Source of the DNA: CAZMYM01 sp964620325
Lineage (GTDB): Bacteria; Bipolaricaulota; Bipolaricaulia; UBA7950; UBA9294
DNA length: 64,000 bases
Direction of reading: 5' to 3'
NCBI GenBank assembly: GCA_964620325.1
Contig: CAZUIM010000003.1
Span: forward strand, 1 to 64,000
Position numbers and translations under genes: made by a program. Of the stretch, positions 1 to 7,984 are shown one piece after another; position 1 is the stretch's first letter; every line of letters begins with the position of its first letter. Below the pieces are notes generated by a model, which saw nothing but the letters and a program-made list of their open reading frames with translations, was not told where the DNA came from and searched no databases.

Positions 1-80
1 CACTGAGACTTCCCCCTTGACAAACGGCGCGCTTTCAGAGATGTCCCCGGAATTCTGGGAGCACCCTCAAGCCATCGTTG

Positions 81-146
81 GGCGGACGCTTCGACTCCGA
101 AAGGCGGGAAGAGAGCCGACGAAATAGGGTACGTGTCCCCCGATGC
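81..146. repeat. Direct repeat, copy A (left of hicBA)
   Basis: This 66-bp segment has a near copy at 926-997 in the same orientation. The first 29 bases, beginning GGCGGACGCTTCGACTCCGA, are identical in both copies. The right part (CCGACGAAATAGG, then CGTGTCCCCCGATGC) is nearly identical. The copies differ mainly by a 6-base length change in the middle. They bracket the hicBA pair. What the element is (dispersed repeat, MITE or REP-like end) cannot be decided from two copies. Confidence 0.75.
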
Positions 147-293
147 GGAGCTCCTGGAGTTCCGGAATCGGTGAAGCCCATGGGTGGGATGCGCGCCGCG
201 ACGCACTGCTGCGAAGAGAAAGATGCGGAATGCGTCCCCGCAATCTCGGAGGTTGTCGAGGTTCTTCCAGGCGACCGGGAACGTGCCTCGGTC

Positions 294-482
294 TCAGAAC
301 GGAGGCTTCAGGCCGGCTTGTTTGCAGATCTCGTTCGCCGTGATTCGGTCGAGCGTACGGTGGCGTTTGACAGGGACGATCTTGCGGCCGTTCGAGTAAA
401 TCGAATGCTTCCCGCCCTCGCGGACCAGTTGGAAGCCGTTCTCCTCAAGAAACCGAATCAGGTCCCTGCGCTTGACACTCAA
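294..482 (-). CDS. hicA: HicA-family mRNA interferase toxin
   Basis: Encodes a 62-residue protein of the usual HicA/YcfA size. HicA toxins are small double-stranded-RNA-binding-fold ribonucleases that cleave mRNA in the cytoplasm and are neutralised by HicB. The N-terminal RRDLIRFLEENGF helix and the GGKHSIYSNG segment with the family's catalytic histidine are visible, followed by a basic KIVPVKRHRT stretch. The start is TTG at 482, one base after the hicB stop, so the two genes are translationally linked with the antitoxin first. The pair lies between two direct repeats at the edge of a defence-like island. Family assignment is secure; toxin activity is inferred. Confidence 0.85.
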   Translation of the reverse strand: MSVKRRDLIRFLEENGFQLVREGGKHSIYSNGRKIVPVKRHRTLDRITANEICKQAGLKPPF

Positions 483-483
483 A

Positions 484-702
484 CTAGGTCTCTACCGCAA
501 CTTGCTCAAGAAGGGCGCCACCCAGTGGGATCTCTCGTCCCTCCTGCCGGTACGCAGCGACCATCTCCTGCAGCGCGTCCTTCAGGAGCTCCCGGCATTC
601 CTCGAGCGTTGCGCCTTCGGTGACGACTTCGGGCCATTCGACGAGCTGGCCCATGTACCCGCTTCCGATCTTGGTGTACTTCCCAGTGTACGTGTTCGTC
701 AT
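484..702 (-). CDS. hicB: HicB-family antitoxin
   Basis: Encodes a 72-residue protein with the HicB partial RNase-H-like fold: a strand pattern ending in GQLVEWPEVVTEG, then the ATLEECRELLKDALQEM helix. HicB binds and inhibits HicA. There is no C-terminal DNA-binding extension, so autoregulation of the kind seen with longer HicB proteins is not evident. The ATG at 702 is chosen because GGGAGG lies just upstream on the minus strand; the frame stays open to 1026, but that part has no HicB similarity. hicA follows after one base. Confidence 0.85.
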   Translation of the reverse strand: MTNTYTGKYTKIGSGYMGQLVEWPEVVTEGATLEECRELLKDALQEMVAAYRQEGREIPLGGALLEQVAVET

Positions 703-1157
703 GTCCGCCGATCCTCCCTTCCGCGCTTCGATTCGGCGGTAGTTCGCCGGCCGTGAACTGCGAAGAACTGGGGCAGTCAGCTTCCAGAGTATAGCGTCAA
801 CGCTCGCTTGCAGCTTCCACGTGAGGGTCATGAGGTTGTCGGGCTTCTTGGAGTCGTGGCCATCGCGCCGCAGAGTCCGATAAGGTCTAGTGCTGGATTG
901 CAGGACCAGAACCTCGCTCCTTCGGGGCGGACGCTTCGACTCCGAAAGGCGGGAGCGGGAACAAGGCCGACGAAATAGGATGCGTGTCCCCCGATGCCCC
1001 GTGCCCCTGCGTCTATTCGGGATCACTGGTGAGTTCGAAAATAAAGGCCTGCCCCCGGCCCCCCGCGGTCAGTCTACATCAACGGAGGTGTCCCCGTCTC
1101 CGCACGAAATCCGATGGTAGACCCCGCGCCGCGGGATCAGACCTTCGCGCCGCCCCT
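703..1157. other. Non-coding stretch containing repeat copy B
   Basis: No convincing gene is present between hicB and the Ig-like protein gene. The stretch holds the second copy of the direct repeat (926-997). The motif TGTCCCC occurs near 983 and 1087, and also near 43 and 133 on the other side of hicBA. Open frames here lack any recognisable domain. Confidence 0.5.
926..997. repeat. Direct repeat, copy B (right of hicBA)
   Basis: Second, 72-bp copy of the element at 81-146, in the same orientation. It matches over 29 consecutive bases at its left end and again across CCGACGAAATAGG and GTGTCCCCCGATGC. It lies about 225 bp upstream of hicB relative to that gene's direction of transcription. 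Confidence 0.75.
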
Positions 1158-2981
1158 CTACCAGAAGAAACCCTTGACGCGCAACACTATTCCAGCAGCG
1201 GGAATGTAGTTGTTGGCGTTGTCACCAGAATCGTCTTGCACCACAATATGCGTCAAGCCGAGACGAAGGCCCAACGTTAGCTCCGTGTAGTCTCGCTCCA
1301 TGACAGGCGTAAGATCCCAAGAGAAGAGCAATTCCGTGAATACGTTTGAGACGTAGTACAAGTAGCCGCCGGCGTTTCCTTCGGCATCTTCGGGCCCCTC
1401 AACTGACTCGTCGGGCTGAGTCTTCCAGAGCTGGATACTCATTACGCCGAAACCGATCTTCGGTTGCATCGGGACGCGGATCTCCTCGTTGATCGATCTG
1501 GATGCGAACAGCGGAATCGTGAACCCCATTCCGGGAACTGGAGCAACCTGGCAGAAGAGTTCTACAGAAGGCAGATTCAACTCGACACGCGCCCCCACCA
1601 AGTACGGCGCGAACTGCGGAGGACAGTACTCCAAAGATACAGCGGGGCGCCCCACCTCAGCCAGCAACAACAGTGCCTTGAGGGGTTCAAGCACCCTTGA
1701 GATCACCCCGCGGCCAATGATCTGGAGGCTGTTCAGGCGACTTTGGGGGTTCTGGGCAACGACGAAGTGAGTTCTCAACTCAGAGGGGTTCCCCGCTGCA
1801 TCCGTCGCAATCACGCGGACTTCGACGCGATCTCCCACCGAGTTGTTCCGAAAGTCCAGGAACCGGCCGTCGACGGGATCCCCATTTCGAAAAACCGAAA
1901 GGTTTACACCACGTTCAGTCTGAATGCCCAGCGGCAGACGTTGCTCTTTGTAGACAGTCGTAGTCCGTGCATCTGGCAGGCCCCACGCTAGGGCTGGCGG
2001 CGTATTGTCTGTAAGCAGTACGCAGTCCACAGCGGCCGCATGTCCTGAGCTGTCCCATACGGCGAGCTCTAGCGAGTGTCTACCGTCTTCGAAAAGCCGC
2101 GTGTCAAGTAGTAGAACGCGGCTGTCACTGACCTTGACTCCGTCCAAGCGCCATTCCAGCTGGTCTATGTTCGCCTCAACGATGTCGGGAGTCACAGAGA
2201 CCTCTCCGCGCAACGGGCAGTCATCCTCAAGCCCTACGGAAGTGATCTCTGGGGGTGTGTTGTCCACGATGAACTCTACCGATGCGCGTTCGATATTCCC
2301 AACCTCATCCTCCGCTGCGACTGAAAGAGTGTGCGGCCCATCGGACAACGCACTGGTGTCGAGAGTGCGAAACGGCTCCCGAGGGATCCCGTCAATTTGC
2401 AGGTCTGCTTCTGTGTCAGTCCTGGCGCCTCTGATCTCGTAGACCACGTCCAGCAGGCCTGCCACAACGTTTCCATTTGCCGGCCGATGGATGAGGACGC
2501 TCGGCGGTTGGTTATCGACTCTGAACGTTGTACTTGCTGCCTTCGTTGTCGCGCCATCTGTCCATTTGATCTCAAGTGCTAGAACATGAACGCCGTCCGA
2601 GAGTTGCGCGCTGTCAAGCGAGTAGGGAACCTGATTCGATATCGTTCGCCCATCGAGCGTCACGACGTACTGGCGGCTGCGGCCGCTGAACGTACCATCC
2701 ACTAGGAGAGGCCCTCGGACAACTTGATTCTCTGCTGGCGATGTGAAGCGGAAGTCGAGTTCCATCTGCGTGAACGTCCGCTGCGCCCAACGCAATGCTA
2801 GCAGTCCTATGACGCAAAGGAAGATGGTACCGGCCGTTGTCAAGATGCTCTGGATGTGTCTCCGGCGCTCCCACATCCACTTGGACGGCCTTCGGCTGAT
2901 GTTCTTTGTCGAGGAGATGATCGCGCGAACGGCCACGCACAGAGATCTCGCACTTCGACGACCTGCAGTTCCTCGGCTCAC
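1158..2981 (-). CDS. Membrane-anchored Ig-like repeat protein with barrel-like C terminus
   Basis: A 607-residue protein of unknown function. A basic N terminus precedes one hydrophobic segment (about residues 43-65, with TIFLCVIGLLALRW), which suggests a signal anchor. Four beta-rich Ig-like repeats follow, joined by VDNQPPSV, VDNTPPEI and TDNTPPAL linkers typical of bacterial Ig-like surface modules. The last 150 residues are strand-like with alternating hydrophobic residues and end in IVLRVKGFFW, like the final strand of outer-membrane barrels. The GTG start at 2981 has GGAGGAGG about 7 bases upstream and overlaps the stop of the restriction-modification gene (GTGA), so the two are translationally coupled. 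Coupling to a defence enzyme is unusual for such a protein. Fold description is fairly sure; the role is unknown. Confidence 0.7.
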   Translation of the reverse strand: MSRGTAGRRSARSLCVAVRAIISSTKNISRRPSKWMWERRRHIQSILTTAGTIFLCVIGLLALRWAQRTFTQMELDFRFTSPAENQVVRGPLLVDGTFSGRSRQYVVTLDGRTISNQVPYSLDSAQLSDGVHVLALEIKWTDGATTKAASTTFRVDNQPPSVLIHRPANGNVVAGLLDVVYEIRGARTDTEADLQIDGIPREPFRTLDTSALSDGPHTLSVAAEDEVGNIERASVEFIVDNTPPEITSVGLEDDCPLRGEVSVTPDIVEANIDQLEWRLDGVKVSDSRVLLLDTRLFEDGRHSLELAVWDSSGHAAAVDCVLLTDNTPPALAWGLPDARTTTVYKEQRLPLGIQTERGVNLSVFRNGDPVDGRFLDFRNNSVGDRVEVRVIATDAAGNPSELRTHFVVAQNPQSRLNSLQIIGRGVISRVLEPLKALLLLAEVGRPAVSLEYCPPQFAPYLVGARVELNLPSVELFCQVAPVPGMGFTIPLFASRSINEEIRVPMQPKIGFGVMSIQLWKTQPDESVEGPEDAEGNAGGYLYYVSNVFTELLFSWDLTPVMERDYTELTLGLRLGLTHIVVQDDSGDNANNYIPAAGIVLRVKGFFW

Positions 2982-5980
2982 AGGTGTTCCTCCTCCACGA
3001 TGCGGATCTCCTTGTCAGTCAGGCCGTAAAGCTCGTAGACGAGTTGGTCGATCTTGCGAGCAGCTGCGCGGGCCTGGCGATCGAGCACGTCCCTTTCATG
3101 CGGTGATTTCTCGCTGTCACGGCGTTTGATCAATCCGATGATTCCATCAATTGGGGCAAGGAGATCCTCCACCAAGCCGGGATCTGCATCGTGAGGCATT
3201 CGAATGGGCATCGTCTCGATGTACTGCTTTGAGAACTTGATGTAACCGCCGCGGAGATTCGTGCTCTGCTGCTTCACGACCCAGCCGAACAGCGTCGAGT
3301 TGAGGATAGCAAGGAGATACTTGATCGAGAAGGCCGGCTTCTTAGGGCGGATTCCGTAGAAGGGACCACTCCCGCCGCCGGTCATATAGAGGCCTCGCTC
3401 ATCGAGAAGAACCGTCGGTCTTTGCGCCGTGACTTGGATGATCAGTTTGTCGGCATCCATCTGCGTTAGGTTCTGTGAACGGCCAAAGGCATACCAGCGA
3501 TCATGATGCCATTTCCCGCGTTCTCGACTCATGAGAATCTCACGGTGTGACGTGAGATAGCTCCACCCCTGAGGGTACTTCTCCTTGATCTCGTTCGCGG
3601 ACAGCAACCTGGCTTCTCCATCTTCGATCGCGTATGGGAAGATCAGACGTGCCGATCGTCTCGGGCTTTCGTACGCGCTGAGGTTTCCAGTGGAAAGGAA
3701 GGGCTTCGTCAGTTCCTCCTCGATCTCAGTGTCCAGTGGGACCACGTAGATCCTGTCAGCACTCGTCTGGAGGCCGACGAAGATATCCGCTACGTCGCGG
3801 AGCGTGGTTGTCACCGTACGCAGTCGAGCCAGGAGTTCTGCAGCTGCTCCAACGGTGAAGGTCCACTCAGTCGCTGCGATGGCTTTCGCCGGAACCTTGC
3901 CTGCCTCACCCCTGCCTTCGGAACGCCAAGCGGCGAGATCATTCACTCTGATGAAGCGTGAGCTTTCGGAGCCTTCCTTCACCAGGAATAGCAAGCACGT
4001 GTAAGTACTAGCCCGCGGGAAGACCTGCTGGTCGCCGAAGTGAACGATCTCTCCAAGATTCTGTCCTTCGGCAATCAGCTGGCGCAGTGGTTCGCCATAC
4101 TTTGCCTGAAAGAACTTGTGCGGGAGGATGAACCCCATTCTCCCGCTCTTGTTGAGGAGCTGCAGCGCACGCTCCACGAAGACGACATAGATGTCGTAGT
4201 TCCCTTTGCTCGCAGCGGTGTAGCGCTGCTTGTAGAACTCGACTTCGATGGGCGCCCATTCCTTCATCGCCTGGATTCGGATGTACGGCGGATTCCCGAT
4301 CACGGTGTCGAAGCCGCCGGCCTTCATGATCTCGGGGAACTCGGCGCTCCAATCGAGGGCGTTGATCCGGTAGCGCTCTTCCTCGTCGATCAGGCTGAGC
4401 TGCTTTCCCTCGTAGAAGTCGGGGCCGATGAGGGAATTGCCGCACTTGATGTTCTCGCCGAGGTCGGGGAGGGCGCGCTCGTGGAACATCCGGAGGGTCT
4501 TGCCGAGAGTCTCTTCGCTCTCCCCTTCCAGGACCTTGAGCAGGAGCGACAGCTTGGTCACCTCGACGGCCTGCGGGTCGATGTCGACGCCGTAGATGTT
4601 GTTGAGCAGGATCCGCTTCTTCTCCGCGGTGGTGAGCCGTAAGTCCCCGCCCAGTCCCTGGAAGAGCTTCGGCTGGCGCCCCTTGGCGTGCTTCGCCGGG
4701 TCGTTCTCTGTGTACCACGCCAGGTGCCAATCGAGCAGCCGCTGGTACGCGCCGAGGAGGAACGAGCCGGAACCGCAAGCAGGGTCCAGTATCCGCAGCT
4801 TCGCGACCTGGCTCGGCGTCTTGCCTTCGAGCAGCTTCCCGACCGTGTGCTCGACGATGTAGTCGACGATGTAGGTCGGGGTGTAGTAGACCCCGCCGGC
4901 CTTGCGCACTTCCGGTTTCTCTTCGACGACCGCCCGGTGCGCCGGGGTCAGGCGGATCACCTTGCCGAGGAACTGCTCGTAGATGTGGCCGAGGATATCG
5001 GCGGGCAGGACCGAGAACTCGTACGGGCTGTCCGGATAATAGAGGTCCTTGAAGACGTCCTTCAACACCTTGTCGTCGATCTCGATCCCCAACGTGAGCT
5101 CGTCGGGGGATTCACCGCGGTCCTTCTCCTTCCGGAAGTGGAAGAGGCCCGAGTTGTAGCGCTCGTCGGCGCGATGGAAGATCTCGCAGAGGCGAGGGTA
5201 GACCTGGGTGCCGTTCCGGAGAGCCATCAACCGACCGTACTCCTCGATTCCACGGGCCTCGCAGATCCGGAGGAAGATGATCCGGTCGATCGTCCGCTGA
5301 ACGGCGAAGTTCAGTTCACGGTTGGAGAGCTCAGTGTTGCGCAAGGCGATGTTTCGGGCGAGCACGTCGCGCCAGCCCTCGATCTCCGCCAGGAACGCGT
5401 TGTCGACCTCTGCCGTGCCGCGCATCTTCTTCGCCTCGACGTACTTGTCGAACGACCCCTTGAGGATTGCGTCACGCGAGAAGATCCCGGCGATTTCGTC
5501 CCACCTCTCGTCGTACTCCTCGAAGGTGAAGTAGAAGGTGCGTGCGATCGACGCCTTGTCGCCGTTGTTCGGACGGGCGCGGGTGTCATAGACGGCGAAC
5601 TCCTCGAAGTCGGTCAGGATCGAGAGGGGGAGCTTCGCCGACCACGCGTAGCGGCGGAGCTGATACGCAGCGTCCGGATCGTCCTTGATCCCGACCGACG
5701 GGCGCTTTGCCTCGACGAAGAACTTGCGCGTCCCGCCGATCCGGAACGCGTAGTCCGGCGCCTTGGTCGCACCGCCGACCTTGATCGCGTCCTCGTGGAC
5801 GACGTCCTTGTACGCCTCGGCGTAGCCCTGTTCGTTGTCGACGTCCCAACCGAGTGCCTTGAAGAACGGATCGAGGAACTCGCGGCGGAGCTGCGTCTCG
5901 TTGTACTCGCTCGACAAGTAGGCCTCGCGGTTCTCGCGAAACCGCTCGACGAGCCGTTTGACTTCCTCTGGGGCTTTCAC
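2978..5980 (-). CDS. Single-chain type IIG-like restriction-modification enzyme (Eco57I-type methylase)
   Basis: A 1000-residue protein combining cleavage, adenine methylation and target recognition. Residues 75-92 carry a PD-(D/E)xK nuclease motif (P75-D76, then E90-A-K92 in FFVEAKRPS). Methyltransferase motif I is ILDPACGSGSFLLG at about 398-410. The catalytic motif is NPPY at 563-566, as expected for an N6-adenine enzyme. The C-terminal third resembles the TaqI-like specificity domain. Length and order fit the type IIG/IIL class. The ATG at 5980 overlaps the stop of the upstream gene by 4 bases, and its own stop overlaps the next gene, making a tightly coupled trio. No broken motif is seen, so it is probably active. 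The recognition sequence cannot be read from sequence alone. Confidence 0.9.
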   Translation of the reverse strand: MKAPEEVKRLVERFRENREAYLSSEYNETQLRREFLDPFFKALGWDVDNEQGYAEAYKDVVHEDAIKVGGATKAPDYAFRIGGTRKFFVEAKRPSVGIKDDPDAAYQLRRYAWSAKLPLSILTDFEEFAVYDTRARPNNGDKASIARTFYFTFEEYDERWDEIAGIFSRDAILKGSFDKYVEAKKMRGTAEVDNAFLAEIEGWRDVLARNIALRNTELSNRELNFAVQRTIDRIIFLRICEARGIEEYGRLMALRNGTQVYPRLCEIFHRADERYNSGLFHFRKEKDRGESPDELTLGIEIDDKVLKDVFKDLYYPDSPYEFSVLPADILGHIYEQFLGKVIRLTPAHRAVVEEKPEVRKAGGVYYTPTYIVDYIVEHTVGKLLEGKTPSQVAKLRILDPACGSGSFLLGAYQRLLDWHLAWYTENDPAKHAKGRQPKLFQGLGGDLRLTTAEKKRILLNNIYGVDIDPQAVEVTKLSLLLKVLEGESEETLGKTLRMFHERALPDLGENIKCGNSLIGPDFYEGKQLSLIDEEERYRINALDWSAEFPEIMKAGGFDTVIGNPPYIRIQAMKEWAPIEVEFYKQRYTAASKGNYDIYVVFVERALQLLNKSGRMGFILPHKFFQAKYGEPLRQLIAEGQNLGEIVHFGDQQVFPRASTYTCLLFLVKEGSESSRFIRVNDLAAWRSEGRGEAGKVPAKAIAATEWTFTVGAAAELLARLRTVTTTLRDVADIFVGLQTSADRIYVVPLDTEIEEELTKPFLSTGNLSAYESPRRSARLIFPYAIEDGEARLLSANEIKEKYPQGWSYLTSHREILMSRERGKWHHDRWYAFGRSQNLTQMDADKLIIQVTAQRPTVLLDERGLYMTGGGSGPFYGIRPKKPAFSIKYLLAILNSTLFGWVVKQQSTNLRGGYIKFSKQYIETMPIRMPHDADPGLVEDLLAPIDGIIGLIKRRDSEKSPHERDVLDRQARAAARKIDQLVYELYGLTDKEIRIVEEEHL

Positions 5981-6948
5981 GGCGCCCTCTTCAGTGCCGC
6001 CTCGCCGAGCGTCGCACGGATCCTGTTCTCCAACGCCTCAGCAAGATCATCTGCCGATTCCCAGATGATATGGTTGTATTGCCGTGTGTCGAAGTGGCAC
6101 TCATCGAGCTGATCCTTTCGGCACGTCCAGATCACAGGGATTCCGAGCCCCATCGCGTAGCCGGCCTCGAAGTACACACCCTGGCGATGGCCCGTCACAT
6201 CGGCGACGACGAATCCACTCCTTCGGATCTCCGTGATCAGCCGGTCACAGATCTTCTCGTTGTGCTCAAGCTGCTTCATGCGAAGAGGACGATAACCGGC
6301 CGCGTGAATCCCCTGATACAGTCCTTGGTCCCAGATGGAATCGAGTTCGCCCGCAAACCACATCGCAACGAATGCCTGATCCGACTTCGCTCCGACCTCC
6401 TGCAATTCGTCGATCCTCATCCATCCCGAAGGCGTAATCTGCATGACGCTCCAATCGTCACCGATCCCGCGCAACCAGCCTCTCTCCTCCAGCGCGCCTA
6501 AGTAGTAGTGCATTTGCCTAACCGAACCAGCGTGACAAGCGTAGATGCCATAGGCATTCAGTCCGGTCCTTTCGCCGGCTGTACCTGTGAGGATTCCGAG
6601 GTTCTCCAGGATTCGATCTAGTCGTTCGGAGAAGCTTCGCGGCACAAGAGTTTCAAGGATCTGGTTGATGCGGTAGTCATGGGATGGTTCGGCGCTCTTG
6701 TACTCGCTTGAGCAAATCGTCGGTGGAACCCGCTCGCGCAAGGACTTCTCCATGACCCAAGACGCGAGGTCTGTGCGCTCGTCCTCCGACAACGTGTCAA
6801 TCTCCAGCTTTGCTTCCCAAGTGAGCGTTGATCGACCGCACATCCTGCACTCGATCTCGTATGTGTCATTCGACGGGATAGGTGTGACCTTTAGATCCTT
6901 GTCTGGCAGTTCCTGCCCGCACAGCAGACATTCTTTCTTGTCGGTCAT
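5977..6948 (-). CDS. Zinc-ribbon protein with nucleoside deoxyribosyltransferase/TIR-like domain
   Basis: A 323-residue protein with three parts. Residues 7-37 form a zinc ribbon (C7-x2-C10 and C34-x2-C37). The middle (about 95-185) looks like a winged-helix region. Residues 189-315 form a nucleoside 2-deoxyribosyltransferase-like or TIR-like Rossmann domain with AFVAMWFAGELDSIW, then VVADVTG and GVYFEAGYAMGLGIPVIW. E261 in the VYFEAGYA motif is placed like the catalytic Glu of that fold. Such domains hydrolyse nucleotides or NAD in some defence proteins; here this is inference. The gene is first in a run of three minus-strand genes with 4-base overlaps, directly before the restriction-modification enzyme, so a sensor or effector role in the same system is plausible. 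The ATG start has a modest AAAGG upstream. Confidence 0.7.
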   Translation of the reverse strand: MTDKKECLLCGQELPDKDLKVTPIPSNDTYEIECRMCGRSTLTWEAKLEIDTLSEDERTDLASWVMEKSLRERVPPTICSSEYKSAEPSHDYRINQILETLVPRSFSERLDRILENLGILTGTAGERTGLNAYGIYACHAGSVRQMHYYLGALEERGWLRGIGDDWSVMQITPSGWMRIDELQEVGAKSDQAFVAMWFAGELDSIWDQGLYQGIHAAGYRPLRMKQLEHNEKICDRLITEIRRSGFVVADVTGHRQGVYFEAGYAMGLGIPVIWTCRKDQLDECHFDTRQYNHIIWESADDLAEALENRIRATLGEAALKRAP

Positions 6949-7829
6949 TGCTGCCTTTCGCCATGTGGTCGCAAATTGCAGCCACCCTTTGAAGTCGCGG
7001 AATGCGACCTCAAGATCGACCTCCTCCTCCCTCTGCTTCTACGCAAGTCTAACGTAGGATGCACAGGCTGCCAACGGGGGAGACAGGACCGGGTGCCGGG
7101 GACGCAGTACGTAGCTCCTACGACTGGCCGCGGCAGCTCGCGGAACCGGGTCGGATCGTCCTTCGTCCCGTCGATCAGCTTGGTGAACAGCCCCTCGGGC
7201 AACAGGCCGATGTCCTCGGCGAACAGGCAGAACAGGATCCGGATCAGGAAGTGCGCCGCCTTCTCCGGGTCGTGGCCGGCGCTTCGAAGCGACTCGGCGA
7301 GCCTGCCGAACTCGGCCGCCGCCTGCTGGGTGACCCCCTCGGGCGTCTGCTCGGCGCGAAGCCGCTCCGGGTGCTCGAACGCGTTGCGGAGGATCGCGAG
7401 GCCCTCACGGGTGAGGAGGTCGTCGAGCGCGAGGGGGAACGTCTGCTTGATCGTGTTGGTGAAGTTGGTGTGGACCACGATCGTCTCCATGTCGGAGACG
7501 ATGAGCAGCGGCGGGTTGAGGAGCGCGTCGCGGTAGAGCTGGAGCTGTTCGTAGGCGGCGTCGAGGTCCTTGTGCTTGCCCTTGTACTCCCAGGCGAAGC
7601 AGCCCTTCTTCCAGACGTCGGCCCAGCCCTGGCCGCCGGTCCGCTTGCCGGCGCCCTTCTCGAACGTGAACGTCGCGCCCTCGGGATCGGCCTTCGCCGG
7701 CGTCGGGTGGCCGAGCATCCGGCAGAGGTCGATGAAGTGCTCCTGCGACGCCGAACGCTCCTTCAGCTTCGAGCGGCGCCACTTGTCGACGAACTCCTGC
7801 GGCGTCAGCTGTTGCCGATTCTTCGCCAT
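6945..7829 (-). pseudogene. N-terminal fragment of an MmeI-like (type IIL) restriction-modification enzyme
   Basis: The first 235 or so residues match the N-terminal part of MmeI-like DNA methyltransferase/endonuclease proteins: QEHFIDLCRMLGHPTP, then GWADVWKKGCFAWEYKGK with nuclease-type D and E-x-K residues, and ILFCLFAEDIGLLPEG. Full-length members are around 900 residues or more. After DPTRFREL (near 7118) the frame runs into about 57 unrelated, arginine- and serine-rich residues and stops, so the methylase and recognition domains are missing. A start with AAGGAG upstream remains. The breakpoint lies close to an octamer GTCTAACG (7047) that recurs at 7911 beyond the gene's 5' end. This is best read as a truncated relic; an independent nuclease-only protein is less likely. 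Confidence 0.75.
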
Positions 7830-7955
7830 GGCCGTGCGGCTCCTTCGGCGTCCATGACGACGATCTGTCGATCGTCGTCATCCCGCGGGTTGCTCTCCCA
7901 TTCTAGGTGAGTCTAACGAAGGGGAGCGCGAGGGCCAACACATGATGTGTGAGGC

Positions 7956-7984
7956 CAACGTCGCGGACGAGCTGCGATGCTACG
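7956..7984. repeat. Short repeat, copy 1, at the 3' side of the ATPase gene
   Basis: These 29 bases (core GCGGACGAG) match 9318-9346 at 23 positions; all six differences are transitions. The two copies flank the AAA+/DUF4143 ATPase gene in the same orientation, and copy 1 overlaps its stop codon. Confidence 0.45.

Noticed and set aside
484..1026. Extended 180-residue HicB
   Set aside because: Only the last 72 residues match HicB, and an ATG with a good ribosome binding site is at 702; the extension crosses repeat copy B.
4688..6112. Long plus-strand open frame (474 codons) opposite the restriction-modification gene
   Set aside because: It is antisense to a gene with clear motifs, is rich in repetitive Val/Leu/Glu/Arg text typical of GC-rich shadow frames, and shows no family feature.
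7047..7918. Integron attC sites around the MmeI fragment, because GTCTAAC fits the RYYYAAC core
   Set aside because: No matching partner core, no stem-loop of attC type and no integrase gene were found; only the octamer recurrence is reported.
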